Part shown: positions 26,133 to 35,904 of the stretch, in pieces
Layout of the letters: each line of letters starts with the position of its first letter
Position numbering within the stretch: the first letter of the stretch is position 1
Source: Roseivivax halodurans JCM 10272
GTDB taxonomy: Bacteria > Pseudomonadota > Alphaproteobacteria > Rhodobacterales > Rhodobacteraceae
Length of the DNA stretch: 64,000 bases
Assembly: GCF_000521785.1 (NCBI RefSeq)
Contig: NZ_JALZ01000002.1
Span: 1 to 64,000, forward strand
Direction: 5' to 3'
Notes under the pieces: generated by a model
Database searches by the model: none
The model's input: only the letters and a program-made list of their open reading frames with translations
Told to the model about the DNA's origin: nothing
Position numbers and translations under genes: made by a program

Positions 26133-27463
26133 GGCCGCCGCGGGTACTGTCGTCGACGCCGGTGCGGCTCGCGCTCCTGCTGGTGGTCCTGTTCACTCTG
26201 GTCAATGGCGCGACGCTCGGCGGCGCCTACTGGCAGCTCGCCACGTCGGCCCGGGCGCAGATCCGCGAGAGCCTCGCCGCCGAGATGGCGGGGTTCGACG
26301 TCAGCGCGACGCCCGCGGCGCTCGCAGCACTGGTGCGCGCCCGCGCCCGTGCCGCCGATCCCGAGAACCGGGTCTACGTCTTTATCGGCGACGACGGGCG
26401 CCGCGCGGGCAACGCGGATGCGGTGGTGCGTCAGGGGCGGCCCCGCCTCGTGCCGCTCGGCCCCGAACGGGATCTGTCTGATGCAGGCTATGCGCAGGAG
26501 GTACGGCGGCTGTCCTCGGGCATCCTGATCGTCGCCGAAAGCCTCGCGCCGCTCGATGCGCTGCGCCGGACCTTCCTGTCGCTGCTCGTCCTCTCGCTGG
26601 TACCGACGGCCCTTCTCTCTCTCGGGATCGGCACGCTGATCGCGCGCCGCTCGGCGCGCCGCGTGACGCGGATCGAGCGCACCCTGGCAACTCTCGGCTC
26701 AGGCGATCTCTCGGCGCGCTACGATCCGGGCGACCGGGCGGGCGACGACCTCGCCCGCATCGGGCAGGGCGTGAACCAGATGGCCGAGCGGCAGGAGGCG
26801 GCGACCGAGGCCCTCCGCCAGGTGTCGGCCGACATCGCGCACGACCTCAGGACCCCGTTGCAGCGCATCTCGGTGCTACTCGCGGATCTGCGTGAGCGCG
26901 TGCCGGCGGACACCCCGGCGGCGGCGCTCGCGGATCAGGCGGGAGCGGAAGCGGACCGCGCCACCTCGGTCTTCCATGCCCTCCTGCAGATCGCGCAGAT
27001 CGAGGGCGGCAGCCCGGCGCAGCGTTTCGAGCCGGTCGATCTTTCCGGCGTCGCGCTGGAGCTGGCCGAGCTCTACGAGCCTGCCGCGGAAGAGGCCGGA
27101 GTGACGTTGCGAACGTCGCTCGGCGAGGTTCCGGTCAAGGTGAACGGCGATCGTAACCTCATCGCGCAGGCGCTCGCTAATCTTCTCGAGAACGCGCTCC
27201 GCCATGCCGGGACGGGCGCCGAGGTCATCGTCTCGGTTGACGCGCGGCGCCTGACGGTCGCCGATACCGGACCCGGCATTCCCGAGGCGGAGCGGCAGAA
27301 CGTGCTCCGTCGCCTCTATCGGCTGGAACGTAGCCGGACGACGCCGGGCAACGGCCTTGGCCTGTCGCTGGTCTCCGCGATCGCGCAGCTCCATGGAGCG
27401 ACGCTCGACCTCGCGGACAACGCCCCCGGCCTTCGCGTCACGATGGCGTTTCCCGCGCCCTAG
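26129..27463 (+). CDS. Membrane sensor histidine kinase
   Basis: 444-residue kinase partner of the preceding regulator. Two transmembrane helices (about 10-35 and 147-171) bracket a periplasmic domain of roughly 110 residues; then HAMP, a HisKA domain with His238 in DIAHDLRTPL, and HATPase blocks NLLENALRHA, VADTGPGIP and GNGLGLSLV. The stop overlaps that of the convergent hemerythrin gene by three bases. Signal unknown; the neighbouring HtrA suggests envelope stress. Confidence 0.93.
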   Translation: MRPPRVLSSTPVRLALLLVVLFTLVNGATLGGAYWQLATSARAQIRESLAAEMAGFDVSATPAALAALVRARARAADPENRVYVFIGDDGRRAGNADAVVRQGRPRLVPLGPERDLSDAGYAQEVRRLSSGILIVAESLAPLDALRRTFLSLLVLSLVPTALLSLGIGTLIARRSARRVTRIERTLATLGSGDLSARYDPGDRAGDDLARIGQGVNQMAERQEAATEALRQVSADIAHDLRTPLQRISVLLADLRERVPADTPAAALADQAGAEADRATSVFHALLQIAQIEGGSPAQRFEPVDLSGVALELAELYEPAAEEAGVTLRTSLGEVPVKVNGDRNLIAQALANLLENALRHAGTGAEVIVSVDARRLTVADTGPGIPEAERQNVLRRLYRLERSRTTPGNGLGLSLVSAIAQLHGATLDLADNAPGLRVTMAFPAP

Positions 27464-28011
27464 TGCAGCGCGTCCGCACCGTGCTTGAGGATCACCGGCA
27501 CGATCAGATCCTCTTCGTCGACGAGATGGCGGTCGAGCATCGCATCGAAGGACAATAGCTCCTCGCGAAAGCGCCCGACCTCGCCGCCGTTCTGCAGCAC
27601 GCCGTTCGCCGACTTGGTGAACCGGTCGAGCAGCCCATCCATGGCGTGGTGATCCTTATCGAGAATCGTGAACCCCTTGAGCAGCGACGGCTCCATGCCC
27701 GACAGGGCCGGAAAGTAGTGGTGGTCCTCGATTTGGTGGTGGCCATGCAGATCGTTCACCAGCGCCCCGCCGAAGCGCGAGAGGCGCGCTTTCTGCTGCT
27801 CGGGATCGAGCTTTCCGTCCATGGCCCGTTCGGCATCCTCCTGAAGGAGCGACGTGAGCTTGCGGAACATGACGTGCCGCTCGAGCCAGAACTGCACGAG
27901 CCCCGCGAAATTGGCATGGGAGTTCCATCCGGCGCGTGGATAGGTTTCGAGCAGCACCCGCAGGGCGTCGGGCAGTCCGTCGCGTTGGTCGAGCGCGAGA
28001 TCGTCGGTCAT
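27460..28011 (-). CDS. Hemerythrin-like HHE-domain protein
   Basis: 183-residue four-helix-bundle protein with the histidine/glutamate pattern of a diiron hemerythrin: HANFAG, DLHGHHQIEDHHYFP, DKDHHAMD and DRHLVDEEDLIVP. Such cytosolic members sense or buffer oxygen, nitric oxide or iron. GTG (28020), ATG (28017) and ATG (28011) are all in frame; I chose 28011 since GGAGG stands eight bases before it. Followed upstream by the ABM-domain gene on the same strand. Confidence 0.88.
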   Translation of the reverse strand: MTDDLALDQRDGLPDALRVLLETYPRAGWNSHANFAGLVQFWLERHVMFRKLTSLLQEDAERAMDGKLDPEQQKARLSRFGGALVNDLHGHHQIEDHHYFPALSGMEPSLLKGFTILDKDHHAMDGLLDRFTKSANGVLQNGGEVGRFREELLSFDAMLDRHLVDEEDLIVPVILKHGADALH

Positions 28012-28064
28012 CGGCATCACCTCCGGGGCGTCAGATGCGCCGATGCCCGAGCGAGTTCAAGACC

Positions 28065-28382
28065 TCAGAATACCGCGGCGACGTCGTACATCACCGGCTC
28101 GAAGCTGCGGCAAAGCTCCGAGAAGCGCCGATTGTGGGCGCGCATCTCCTCGGACCGCAGCATTTCCATGAAATCCTCGCGCCGCCGCCATTGCGAGTAA
28201 TTGGCAATGCGCGTCTGCGCATCGTTGACGTGCAAACCTGCGGAGATGAAGCCCGGCTGCTTCGAGATGAAGTCCGCATAGGCCGATCTCAATTCATCGA
28301 GAAGATCCTGACATGTGCCGGGGCTCGTCTCGAAGGTGGTGAGAACGGTCTGAACATCGCTCGGGTGGGTGATCTGGGGCAT
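28065..28382 (-). CDS. ABM-domain (antibiotic biosynthesis monooxygenase-like) protein
   Basis: 105-residue dimeric alpha/beta ferredoxin-like protein. The family core is seen in QPGFISAGLHVNDAQTRIANYSQW, and a helix with RRREDFMEMLRSEEMRAH follows. ABM-domain proteins include quinone monooxygenases and heme-degrading enzymes, but many are uncharacterised, and the residues here do not settle the type. AGGAGG before the ATG at 28382 fixes the start. Probably co-transcribed with the hemerythrin gene 53 bp downstream. Confidence 0.8.
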   Translation of the reverse strand: MPQITHPSDVQTVLTTFETSPGTCQDLLDELRSAYADFISKQPGFISAGLHVNDAQTRIANYSQWRRREDFMEMLRSEEMRAHNRRFSELCRSFEPVMYDVAAVF

Positions 28383-28525
28383 GCTGTCTCCTCCTGCGCC
28401 TGACGTCACCCTGCCACGGCGGCACACGCCTGCCAAACGGCAGAAGCGGTCGGGTTTCCCGGACTATCCGGAACATCAGTCCGCGATTATGGTTGGGCTA
28501 TTGTCAGACTAAACCGGATTTCAGC

Positions 28526-28645
28526 ATGTCACGCCGTATTCTCGCGCTCGCCGGCGCACTCGTTCTTTGCGTTCTGCCCATTTTCGGAGCTGCGCGCTCC
28601 GACCCGCCTCCGGCAAGCTCGGACGTTCAGCTCGTCCGTCCGTAA
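28526..28645 (+). CDS. Possible small secreted peptide (39 aa)
   Basis: A 39-codon frame with a convincing signal-peptide-like start: two arginines after Ser2, then a hydrophobic run (ILALAGALVLCVLPIFGA), then a polar, proline-rich tail. The last 19 bases overlap the 3' end of the convergent dacB gene. There is no clear ribosome site, so it may not be translated. No family recognised. Confidence 0.35.
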   Translation: MSRRILALAGALVLCVLPIFGAARSDPPPASSDVQLVRP

Positions 28646-30129
28646 AGGGCGCCCCAACGCTTGATCAGTTCCATCTGGAACTTCTTGGCGCGCGTATTGT
28701 AGGTGCGCGCTCCGGGCGGGCCTTCCCGGTCTTCCCGTGGGATCGTGGCCCGATGTTCAAGATCGCCCGAGAAGACGGCGAAGGCCAGCTCCGTGCCGTC
28801 CGGGCAATCGATGAATCCCGCCAGCCCGGAGACGAAATTGAGCGTCCCAGTCTTGGCGTGGACATCGAGCGGATGCGACGACAGGACCTGCCGTGCCTCG
28901 TCCCGGATCGGGATCGGCTTCAGCAGCGGCTTCAGTTCCATCCGTCCGCGCAAGGCGATCAGCGCGCGGGTCATCGCCTCGGCCTCGACCCGGCTGTCGC
29001 CGCCGAGCCCGGAATGATCCTTCAGGGCGAGACCGTCGATGCCGAGCTCGTCTCGCGCCCAGGCGTTCATCGCCTCGGCCGAGTCCTCGAGGCTGGCGAT
29101 ATCGATCCCGCGCTCGACACTGGCGGCGCATCCGACCACCTCTGCGGTGAGGTTGGTCGACCATTTCAGCATGTCGCGCAGGATGTCCGTCAGAGGCTGG
29201 CTCTCGATCGATGCCAACTCCCGAGCGGTCTCGGGCATCGCCTCGATCATCTCAGGCGCCTTCAGCCGCAGCCCCTCGGATCCCGCAACAGCCTGGAACA
29301 CCTCACCGGTATAGAGCGCAGGCCGGCGCACGGGCAGCCAACGCGACCCCGCGTTGCCGAGTGCGGACTTGGCCACCGTCCAGTCGTCGCGCTCGCCTCC
29401 GTCGGTATACGTGTAGATCGGAGAGCGCCGCGAGACGACCACCATGCGCGCCATCGATACCGGTGGCCGGCGCGACCCCGAACGCCCGTCGAGCGCGACC
29501 TCGTAGCTTTCTCCAACCCGGTTCCACTCGAAATGCACCCGGTTGAAGTTGAGATTGAGGCCCGAGACTGACGGGTTGTATCCGACGTGGTCTGGCTGTT
29601 CCGGATCGATCCCGGTGACCTCGGGCAGGGCGCCGCCCCAGATCAGCAGCTTGCCCGAGACTCCGTTGACGCCCGCGTCGCGCAGTCGCCCGGCCAGCCG
29701 CGCCAGAGCATCCGTGTCGAGCGTTGGATCTCCGCCTCCCACGAGAATGAGATCGCCCTGCAGGATGCCGTCGGCATCGACCTCACCGGTGCTCAGGAGC
29801 CGCGTGGCGAACCGATGATCCGCACCGAGAAATTCGAGCGCGTAGGCCGCGCTCAGCGCCTTCGCGACCGAGGCGGGCGGAAGACCCTCATCACCGTTGC
29901 GGCCTTCAAGAATCTCGCCCGTCTCGACATTGCCGACGGAGAAGGCGAAGCTGCCGTCGAGCCGGGCGTCGCGGATGATCTCCTCGAGATCGGGGATCGT
30001 GCGCGCCCAGACATCCTCGCCCCGTGCGACGGGCCGGAGCGAGGTTTCGGGCGCATTCGCGAGAACCGGTCCGGCGGCCGAGGCGGCCAACGCGGCAAGG
30101 AATGAACGGCGGGACAAGGGCAAATTCAT
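28627..30129 (-). CDS. dacB: D-alanyl-D-alanine carboxypeptidase/endopeptidase (PBP4 family)
   Basis: Class C penicillin-binding protein that trims peptidoglycan side chains and cuts cross-links, 500 residues. Catalytic motifs: SVAK (Ser87, Lys90), DHSGLGG (SxN equivalent) and HAKTGTLN (KTG). The N-terminus has a twin-arginine motif, SRRSFLAALA, with a hydrophobic core and AXA-type cleavage at VLANA, so export is probably by Tat. The ATG at 30129 has only a weak ribosome site. Divergent from a DMT transporter with 69 bp between. Confidence 0.92.
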   Translation of the reverse strand: MNLPLSRRSFLAALAASAAGPVLANAPETSLRPVARGEDVWARTIPDLEEIIRDARLDGSFAFSVGNVETGEILEGRNGDEGLPPASVAKALSAAYALEFLGADHRFATRLLSTGEVDADGILQGDLILVGGGDPTLDTDALARLAGRLRDAGVNGVSGKLLIWGGALPEVTGIDPEQPDHVGYNPSVSGLNLNFNRVHFEWNRVGESYEVALDGRSGSRRPPVSMARMVVVSRRSPIYTYTDGGERDDWTVAKSALGNAGSRWLPVRRPALYTGEVFQAVAGSEGLRLKAPEMIEAMPETARELASIESQPLTDILRDMLKWSTNLTAEVVGCAASVERGIDIASLEDSAEAMNAWARDELGIDGLALKDHSGLGGDSRVEAEAMTRALIALRGRMELKPLLKPIPIRDEARQVLSSHPLDVHAKTGTLNFVSGLAGFIDCPDGTELAFAVFSGDLEHRATIPREDREGPPGARTYNTRAKKFQMELIKRWGALYGRTS

Positions 30130-30198
30130 GGGCGGAGTTAACCGCAGCTCGGCCAGTGGGACAAGCATCTGCTGGCCGTTCCACGCAGGTAATTTGCG

Positions 30199-31080
30199 GT
30201 GAGCGCCGCTTCTCCGGTGTGGCGCGCGGTCGCGCTGATGTTCATCGCAATGTCCTTCATCCCCTCGGGCGACGCCGCGGCCAAGGTCCTGACCTCGGAG
30301 ATGGGCTATTCCCCTGTCTTCGTCGCGTGGGCCCGGTTTGCCGTCGGCACTCTGGCCGTCCTGCCGTTCGTGCCGCGTGGAACGGCCGCGCTCTTTCGCG
30401 ACTGGCGGGTCTGGGGACGGGGCGCCCTCATGGCGTGCGGGATCACCTCGATCCAGATCGCCCTGTCGACCGCGCCGATCGCGTCGGTCTTCGCCGCGTT
30501 CTTCGTTGGCCCGATCGTGAGCTTCGTCCTCTCGGCGGTCTTTCTGCACGAACGCGTGACGGTACTGCGCTGCGCGCTCATGGCGGTCGGTTTTGCGGGC
30601 GTTCTGCTGGTCGTGCGCCCGGGGTTCGGCGCGGCCCCGGGGCTCGGCTTTGCCTTCCTTGCGGGGCTCTTCTACGGCAGTTTCCTGACCGCGTCGCGCG
30701 CGTTGTCAGGGCTGGCACCGGCCCGGTCTCTCCTGCTCACCCAGCTTGTGGCCGGGGCTGTTCTCCTGGCCCCGGGAGCCGCATTCGCCCCGCAGCAGAT
30801 CGGGGGCGCAGCGTCGGGGCTTCTGCTGGTCTCGGGGCTCTTCTCGATGGCGGGCAATCTGCTCCTGCTGATGGCCTACCGCATCGGGACGGGGTCCGGG
30901 CTCGCCCCGCTCGTCTATTTCCAGCTGATCGCGGCGACGGCGCTCGGCTGGACGATATTCGGAGATCTGCCGGACGCGCTCACCTGGGCGGGGCTCGCGC
31001 TCGTCATCGGCGCGGGTGTCGCCTCGGCCCGCGCTGGCCGGGCGAGCTTCGGGCAGGGCGCTGCGGTCCGGGGCGCGTGA
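30199..31080 (+). CDS. DMT-superfamily (EamA) transporter
   Basis: Inner-membrane exporter of unknown metabolite, 293 residues with ten predicted helices in two EamA repeats (repeat one about 10-140, repeat two about 150-280). Typical blocks are FARFAVG-like VAWARFAVGTLAVLP and FLHERVTVLRCALMAVGFAGVLLVV. GTG start at 30199 with AGGT upstream. It ends nine bases before the convergent nadD stop. Confidence 0.88.
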   Translation: MSAASPVWRAVALMFIAMSFIPSGDAAAKVLTSEMGYSPVFVAWARFAVGTLAVLPFVPRGTAALFRDWRVWGRGALMACGITSIQIALSTAPIASVFAAFFVGPIVSFVLSAVFLHERVTVLRCALMAVGFAGVLLVVRPGFGAAPGLGFAFLAGLFYGSFLTASRALSGLAPARSLLLTQLVAGAVLLAPGAAFAPQQIGGAASGLLLVSGLFSMAGNLLLLMAYRIGTGSGLAPLVYFQLIAATALGWTIFGDLPDALTWAGLALVIGAGVASARAGRASFGQGAAVRGA

Positions 31081-31089
31081 TCTCGGATC

Positions 31090-31707
31090 TTAGCCTGCGG
31101 TCCATCCACCGGTCGCCCGGATCGCGGACGAGCTGACATCCATCATCGGAACGTTGAGAAAACACCACGCCGGAGACGCGATCAGCGGCAGAAGATGCGA
31201 CGCGGCCTGTCCGATCCGGGCAGAGGTATAGACGCGGGACGCGACCGACGTCTGCGCCGACATCCGGTCTCCCGGTCGCGCGAGGACCCCTACCGGCACC
31301 TGATCCATGATCGAGCGCCAATTCTCCCAGCGGTGCAGCTGTCGCAGGTTGTCGGCGCCCATCAGCCAGACGAAGCGCACGCTCGGATGCAGCCCGCGAA
31401 GCCGTTCAAGCGTCTGGGCGGTATGCCGGGTGCCGAGCCGAGTTTCGGCATCGCTGACGATGACCCGGGGATGCCGCATTACGCGACGCGCGGCCGCCAT
31501 CCTCTCCTCGAGCGGCGCGGGGCCCCTCGCTTTCAGCGGGTTGCCGGGCGAGACCAGCCAGACCACCCTGTCGAGCCCGAACCGCTTTAGCGCCTCGCGG
31601 GTGATATGCGCGTGGCCCTCATGCGCGGGATTGAAGGATCCTCCGAGCAGTCCCACTCGCGCGCCGCGGGGCAGGCTGAGGCCGGTGATGGGATCGCTGT
31701 CGGCCAT
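31090..31707 (-). CDS. nadD: Nicotinate-nucleotide adenylyltransferase NadD
   Basis: Makes deamido-NAD from nicotinate mononucleotide and ATP, 205 residues. Nucleotidyltransferase motifs [17 protein letters not shown] near residues 19-35 and the ISSSxIR equivalent [10 protein letters not shown] near the C-terminus are clear. The ATG at 31707 has GAGGAGG eleven bases upstream; longer versions are rejected. In many Rhodobacterales nadD lies close to proA, obgE or rsfS; none is next to it here. Confidence 0.94.
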   Translation of the reverse strand: MADSDPITGLSLPRGARVGLLGGSFNPAHEGHAHITREALKRFGLDRVVWLVSPGNPLKARGPAPLEERMAAARRVMRHPRVIVSDAETRLGTRHTAQTLERLRGLHPSVRFVWLMGADNLRQLHRWENWRSIMDQVPVGVLARPGDRMSAQTSVASRVYTSARIGQAASHLLPLIASPAWCFLNVPMMDVSSSAIRATGGWTAG

Positions 31708-31828
31708 TTTTGCGCCGTCCTCCTCAAGGTTCGGCCCCACAAACACTCTCGTGAAAAAAGTCGCAATGCCGACACGGGGTCTGGGGTAGGATCGTGCCAG
31801 TTTCATCCACCGTTCAGGAATCGCAGAG

Positions 31829-32788
31829 ATGCATCGACGTCACTTTCTGGCCACGGCGCCGCTCGCCGGCCTCGGAATGGCCGCGGGTTCCCTCCCCGTT
31901 CTCGCCGCATCGCATGGCGCCACAACCGGGCAGGTCCCGGCGGTCCAGCGCTTTTCCGTGGGCGACATCATCGTCACCTGCCTCGGCGACGGGGGACTGC
32001 ATATCGGGCCGGACGCCCTCATCGGCATCGACGCCTCGGGTTACGACACCCTGATGGCAGAGCAGTTCCACGACCCCGAGACCTTCACCGCAGCGGTCAA
32101 CGCATTTGCCATCCAGACGGGTGACGAGACCATCCTGATCGACGCCGGCGCGGCCGGCGCGATGGGCGACACGCTCGGCCAGCTTGGCGGCAACCTTGAG
32201 GCGGCGGGCATCGATCCCGCCTCGGTAACCAAGCTGATCGCGACCCATCTGCACCCCGATCACGTGGCGGGCATGTTGAACGAAAGCGGCCCGGCCTTCC
32301 CGCAGGCGGAGTTCATGGTCAGCGAGACGGAGCGCGCCTTCTGGTCGGACGAGGCGAATTTCTCGGGCCAGCCTCAAATGGTGCTCGATTTCATGAAGCT
32401 GGCTCAGAACGTTCTGTCGGCCTATTCGGACAATCTCACGACCTTCGAGGGCGAGGCCAGCGTCGCGTCCGGGGTCACCGCGCTGCCTCTTCCCGGCCAT
32501 ACGCCCGGACATACCGGTTTCATGGTCTCGTCCGGTGATGCGCAGCTGCTCATATGGGCGGACATCGTCCACGTCACGCCGGTACAGTTCGCGCGGCCGG
32601 ACGTCGCCATCGGCTTCGACGTCGACCCCGATCAGGCCGTGGCGACGCGGCAGCAGATTCTTGATCGTGTGGCGACCGACCGCTTGCGCGTCGCGGGATC
32701 GCATATCGGCTTTCCCGGCGTCGCGAACGTCGCGAGGGAGGGCGAGGGTTACCGCATGGTGGCCGCGCCCTGGGATTATTCGCTGTGA
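31829..32788 (+). CDS. Exported metallo-beta-lactamase-fold hydrolase (Tat signal)
   Basis: 319-residue MBL-fold protein with a Tat-like signal ([13 protein letters not shown]) and cleavage around VLAASH. The metal site is [11 protein letters not shown] (residues 134-144), then [10 protein letters not shown] and WADIVH, giving a full dinuclear zinc set. This is the AhlD/PhnP-like lactonase region of the superfamily, so periplasmic ester or lactone hydrolysis is possible; quorum quenching is not established. Divergent from nadD. Confidence 0.87.
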   Translation: MHRRHFLATAPLAGLGMAAGSLPVLAASHGATTGQVPAVQRFSVGDIIVTCLGDGGLHIGPDALIGIDASGYDTLMAEQFHDPETFTAAVNAFAIQTGDETILIDAGAAGAMGDTLGQLGGNLEAAGIDPASVTKLIATHLHPDHVAGMLNESGPAFPQAEFMVSETERAFWSDEANFSGQPQMVLDFMKLAQNVLSAYSDNLTTFEGEASVASGVTALPLPGHTPGHTGFMVSSGDAQLLIWADIVHVTPVQFARPDVAIGFDVDPDQAVATRQQILDRVATDRLRVAGSHIGFPGVANVAREGEGYRMVAAPWDYSL

Positions 32789-32852
32789 CGCAGAGCGGCG
32801 AAAGACGTCCGTAACCGAGCGTTTTGCCCGCATCCAAGCTTGTCAGGTCGCC

Positions 32853-34031
32853 TCAGCCCTGGTGGGCTTCGGTCTCGATCTGGCGGCGGGACTTGCGCGC
32901 GCGTTCGGTCGCCGATTTGAGCTGGCCGCACGCGGCCATGATGTCCTCGCCGCGCGGTGTCCGGATCGGCGAAGCATAGCCGGCCTTGTAGATGATGTCG
33001 GCGAAGGCCTCGATCCGGCTCCAGTCCGAGCGCTCGTAGGGTGCGCCGGGCCATTCGTTGAACGGGATGAGGTTGATCTTTGCGGGAATGCCGCGGATCA
33101 GATTCACCAGCCGCCTGGCGTCGGCGTCACTGTCGTTCACGTCCTTCAGCATCACGTATTCGAAGGTGATTCGCTCGGAGTTCGACAGGCGCGGATATTC
33201 CTTGAGGGCTCCGAGCAACGTCTCGATGTTCCACTTCTTGTTGATCGGCACGAGCTTGTCTCGTACCTCGTCGGTCGTGGCGTGGAACGAGACTGCCATC
33301 ATGCAGCCGATTTCCTCGGCGCAGCGGGCAATCTCGGGCACGACCCCCGAGGTCGAGAGCGTGATCCGGCGGCGCGAGAGAGAGATGCCTTCGCCGTCCA
33401 TCACGATCTTCATCGCGTCGCGGACGTTGTCGAAATTGTAGAGCGGCTCGCCCATGCCCATCAGCACGATGTTCGACAGAAGTCGCGTTTCGTCCTTCGG
33501 GCCGCCGCGCTCGGGCCATTCGCCCAGATCGTCACGCACCAGCATGACCTGACCGACGATCTCGCCGGGGGTGAGGTTGCGGACGAGCTTCTGGGTGCCC
33601 GTGTGGCAGAATGAGCATGTCAGGGTGCAGCCCACCTGGCTCGAGACGCAGAGGGTGCCGCGGTCGCTTTCGGGAATGTAGACGACTTCGACCTCGTGCC
33701 CCCCCGCGATGCGGACGAGGTACTTGCGTGTGCCGTCGGCCGAGACCCCGCGGGAGACCAGCTCCGGCAGCTCGATCCTGAAGTTCTCCGCCAGCATGAG
33801 GCGGTAGTCCTTCGAAAGATTCGTCATGTCGGCGAAGTCGCGCACGCCCCAGTAATAGATCCACTGCCAGACCTGGTTCACGCGCATCTTGACCTGCTTC
33901 TCGGGCGTTCCGGCGTCGAGAAAGGCGGACGTCATACCCTCGCGCGTCAACCCGACGAGGTTCAGCGGCCCCTCCGGGGTCTTCCGGGGGATCGTGACGA
34001 GGTCTTGCGTGATCGGTGCGGTGGCGGTCAT
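32853..34031 (-). CDS. rlmN: 23S rRNA/tRNA adenine-C2 methyltransferase RlmN
   Basis: Radical-SAM enzyme that methylates A2503 of 23S rRNA and A37 of some tRNAs, 392 residues. The iron-sulfur motif is CTLTCSFC (Cys135, Cys139, Cys142). SSQVGC and the glycine-rich [15 protein letters not shown] and [10 protein letters not shown] blocks are typical. The ATG at 34031 has GGGAG eight bases upstream. It follows the IalB-like gene on the same strand after a terminator, so it probably has its own promoter. Confidence 0.95.
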   Translation of the reverse strand: MTATAPITQDLVTIPRKTPEGPLNLVGLTREGMTSAFLDAGTPEKQVKMRVNQVWQWIYYWGVRDFADMTNLSKDYRLMLAENFRIELPELVSRGVSADGTRKYLVRIAGGHEVEVVYIPESDRGTLCVSSQVGCTLTCSFCHTGTQKLVRNLTPGEIVGQVMLVRDDLGEWPERGGPKDETRLLSNIVLMGMGEPLYNFDNVRDAMKIVMDGEGISLSRRRITLSTSGVVPEIARCAEEIGCMMAVSFHATTDEVRDKLVPINKKWNIETLLGALKEYPRLSNSERITFEYVMLKDVNDSDADARRLVNLIRGIPAKINLIPFNEWPGAPYERSDWSRIEAFADIIYKAGYASPIRTPRGEDIMAACGQLKSATERARKSRRQIETEAHQG

Positions 34032-34091
34032 ATCATGCGCTCCCAAATCGAAGCCGGGTCCGTACACCATGTGGGGGCTTGACGCAAAGAC

Positions 34092-34118
34092 AAAAGGGCG
34101 AAGCGCGCAGCTCCGCCC
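34092..34118 (-). terminator. Terminator after the IalB-like gene
   Basis: Minus-strand hairpin GGGCGGAGC/GCTTCGCCC with a TGCGC loop and one G-T pair, followed by TTTTG. It lies 28 bases past the IalB-like stop. Confidence 0.7.
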
Positions 34119-34146
34119 GTAATCGTTTCGCTGCCAAGGCTCGGCG

Positions 34147-34710
34147 TCAGCCGCTCGAGCTGTCAGCCTCTTCCGTCGAGCAACGGCGCTCTGCGTCCTC
34201 GACCGCCGCGGTGAAGCCGAGCAGGGAGAAGGTATCCTTGGTCTGGGTGCCGCGCGAGGATTGCGCGGTGACGACAGCGTCTGCCCCACGCTTCATGGCG
34301 GTGACGATCTTGCCGTCGTCCTGGGGCGTCGCGGGCCAGGCCCAGTCGCCTTCGGTAAAGAGCTCGAACTGCGATCCGCCGATATCGATCGTGACGGCCT
34401 CGCCCTCCGCGAAGGGATAGCCGCCCGTGAACGCCACCTGGCCCTGGACCTCGTTGCCGGGACGGTAGAACACCATGAGCAGGATTTCCCCGCGGTTCAC
34501 GGCGACCTCGCGGCCGTCCTTGGTGTTCACGCTCTCCTTGTAGGTGGTTACCGCCCAGCATTCCCGAGGGTCGGTACCTTCGAAGACCGACCAGTCGGTC
34601 ATGGCATCGACGCGGTTGTCGCTCGAGCCATCCTGCGCGGCCGCCGGTCCGATGCCTGCGGCCACGGTCAGCGCGAGCCCGAGTAGAGCGCCAGCTCCCC
34701 TGAAAATCAT
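34147..34710 (-). CDS. IalB-like (invasion-associated locus B) exported protein
   Basis: 187-residue periplasmic protein with a signal peptide ending at PAAAQ. The sequence [24 protein letters not shown] and the later [11 protein letters not shown] and [11 protein letters not shown] blocks match the IalB family of alphaproteobacteria, here a free-living version without an invasion role. Two cysteines (Cys51 area and Cys179 area) might form a disulfide. GGAGG seven bases before the ATG at 34710 fixes the start. Function unknown. Confidence 0.78.
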   Translation of the reverse strand: MIFRGAGALLGLALTVAAGIGPAAAQDGSSDNRVDAMTDWSVFEGTDPRECWAVTTYKESVNTKDGREVAVNRGEILLMVFYRPGNEVQGQVAFTGGYPFAEGEAVTIDIGGSQFELFTEGDWAWPATPQDDGKIVTAMKRGADAVVTAQSSRGTQTKDTFSLLGFTAAVEDAERRCSTEEADSSSG

Positions 34711-34878
34711 GCAACAGCCTCCAGCCGTCCTGAACCTCAATCGTCCCGGCTTGCGTCCGGTCCGCCGCGGTCTATGCTTCTCGCGACCGCGTGTCGACGG
34801 CGCAGAACCTAGCGCGAATTCACGGCGGGCGAAAACCCCCTTCAAGCAAAGTCTCGCCGAGACGTGAGGACCGAAGAC

Positions 34879-35904
34879 ATGCTCTCAGGTGCAGTTCCCA
34901 TCGCAGAAATCTGGCGCGGTCCATTGGCCGAATCGGAACATGCCGGCCACGTGGTCGTCGCGGGGCCGGATGGCGGCACGATCGCGGCGCTCGGCGCGCC
35001 CGGGACGGTCGTGCTGCCCCGGTCCTCGGCGAAGATGATCCAGGCGCTGCCCCTGGTGATGTCCGGCGCCGCGGATGAGGCGGCACTGACGGACCGGCAC
35101 CTCGCGCTCGCCTGCGCGAGCCACGAGGGTGCGCCGCTGCACGTGGGGGCCGTCGCGGACTGGCTGTCGGGGCTCGGGCTGTCTGAGGCCGACCTGCGCT
35201 GCGGGACGCAACCCTCGCGGGACAAGGAGCTGAAGCTGGAGATGATCCGGCGGGGCGAGGCGCCCTCGCAGCTGCACAACAACTGCTCGGGCAAGCATGC
35301 CGGTTTCCTCACGCTGAACCGGCGCCTCGGCGGCGGTTCGGAGTACCAGGAGCCCGATCACCCGGTACAGAAGGCGGCGCTCGACGCCTTCGAGGAGGCC
35401 ACCGGAGCGTCAAGCCCGGGCTTCGGCATCGACGGCTGCTCGGCCCCGAACTTCGCCGCCTCGATGGAGGGGATGGCCCGCGCCATGTCGGTTTTCGCTA
35501 CCGCTCACACGCGGGACGATACGTTCAGCCGGGCGGCGGCGCGGCTCGTCCAGGCGATGATCTCGCATCCGGTGGAGGTGGCGGGAGAGGGCCGCGCCTG
35601 CACGCTCCTGATGCAGGCGGCGCAAGAGCCCGCGGCGCTCAAGTTCGGCGCCGAGGGCTTCTTCGTCGCGATCCTGCCCGAACGCGGCCTCGGCATTGCC
35701 GTGAAAGTGGCCGACGGCGCGACGCGGGCGGCAGAAAGTGCCATTGCGGCGGTGCTCGTCGGGCTCGGCGTACTCGATGAGCGGCATCCCGACGTGCAGC
35801 GCTTCATGGCGCCCGAGATCGTCAATCGCCGCGGCCTCGTGACCGGAGAGATCCGGCCCGCGCCGGCGCTCGCTCAGCTCGGGGCGAAATCGGCGCGCGC
35901 GTAG
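34879..35904 (+). CDS. L-asparaginase, Rhizobium etli (ReAIV/ReAV, class 3) type
   Basis: Hydrolyses asparagine to aspartate and ammonia; 341 residues. This family is unrelated to E. coli AnsA/AnsB and has a beta-lactamase-like fold. Visible are PRSSAK (Ser49, Lys52) and the zinc-site stretches NNCSGKHAGF and IDGCSAPN. The ATG at 34879 is preceded by GAGGA at good distance; a GTG at 34864 would add five residues. Its last 31 bases overlap serB on the other strand. Confidence 0.9.
   Translation: MLSGAVPIAEIWRGPLAESEHAGHVVVAGPDGGTIAALGAPGTVVLPRSSAKMIQALPLVMSGAADEAALTDRHLALACASHEGAPLHVGAVADWLSGLGLSEADLRCGTQPSRDKELKLEMIRRGEAPSQLHNNCSGKHAGFLTLNRRLGGGSEYQEPDHPVQKAALDAFEEATGASSPGFGIDGCSAPNFAASMEGMARAMSVFATAHTRDDTFSRAAARLVQAMISHPVEVAGEGRACTLLMQAAQEPAALKFGAEGFFVAILPERGLGIAVKVADGATRAAESAIAAVLVGLGVLDERHPDVQRFMAPEIVNRRGLVTGEIRPAPALAQLGAKSARA

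Noticed and set aside
31829..32788. Quorum-quenching lactonase
   Set aside because: The metal motif is shared by many MBL-fold hydrolases; no lactonase-specific feature or quorum-sensing genes were seen.
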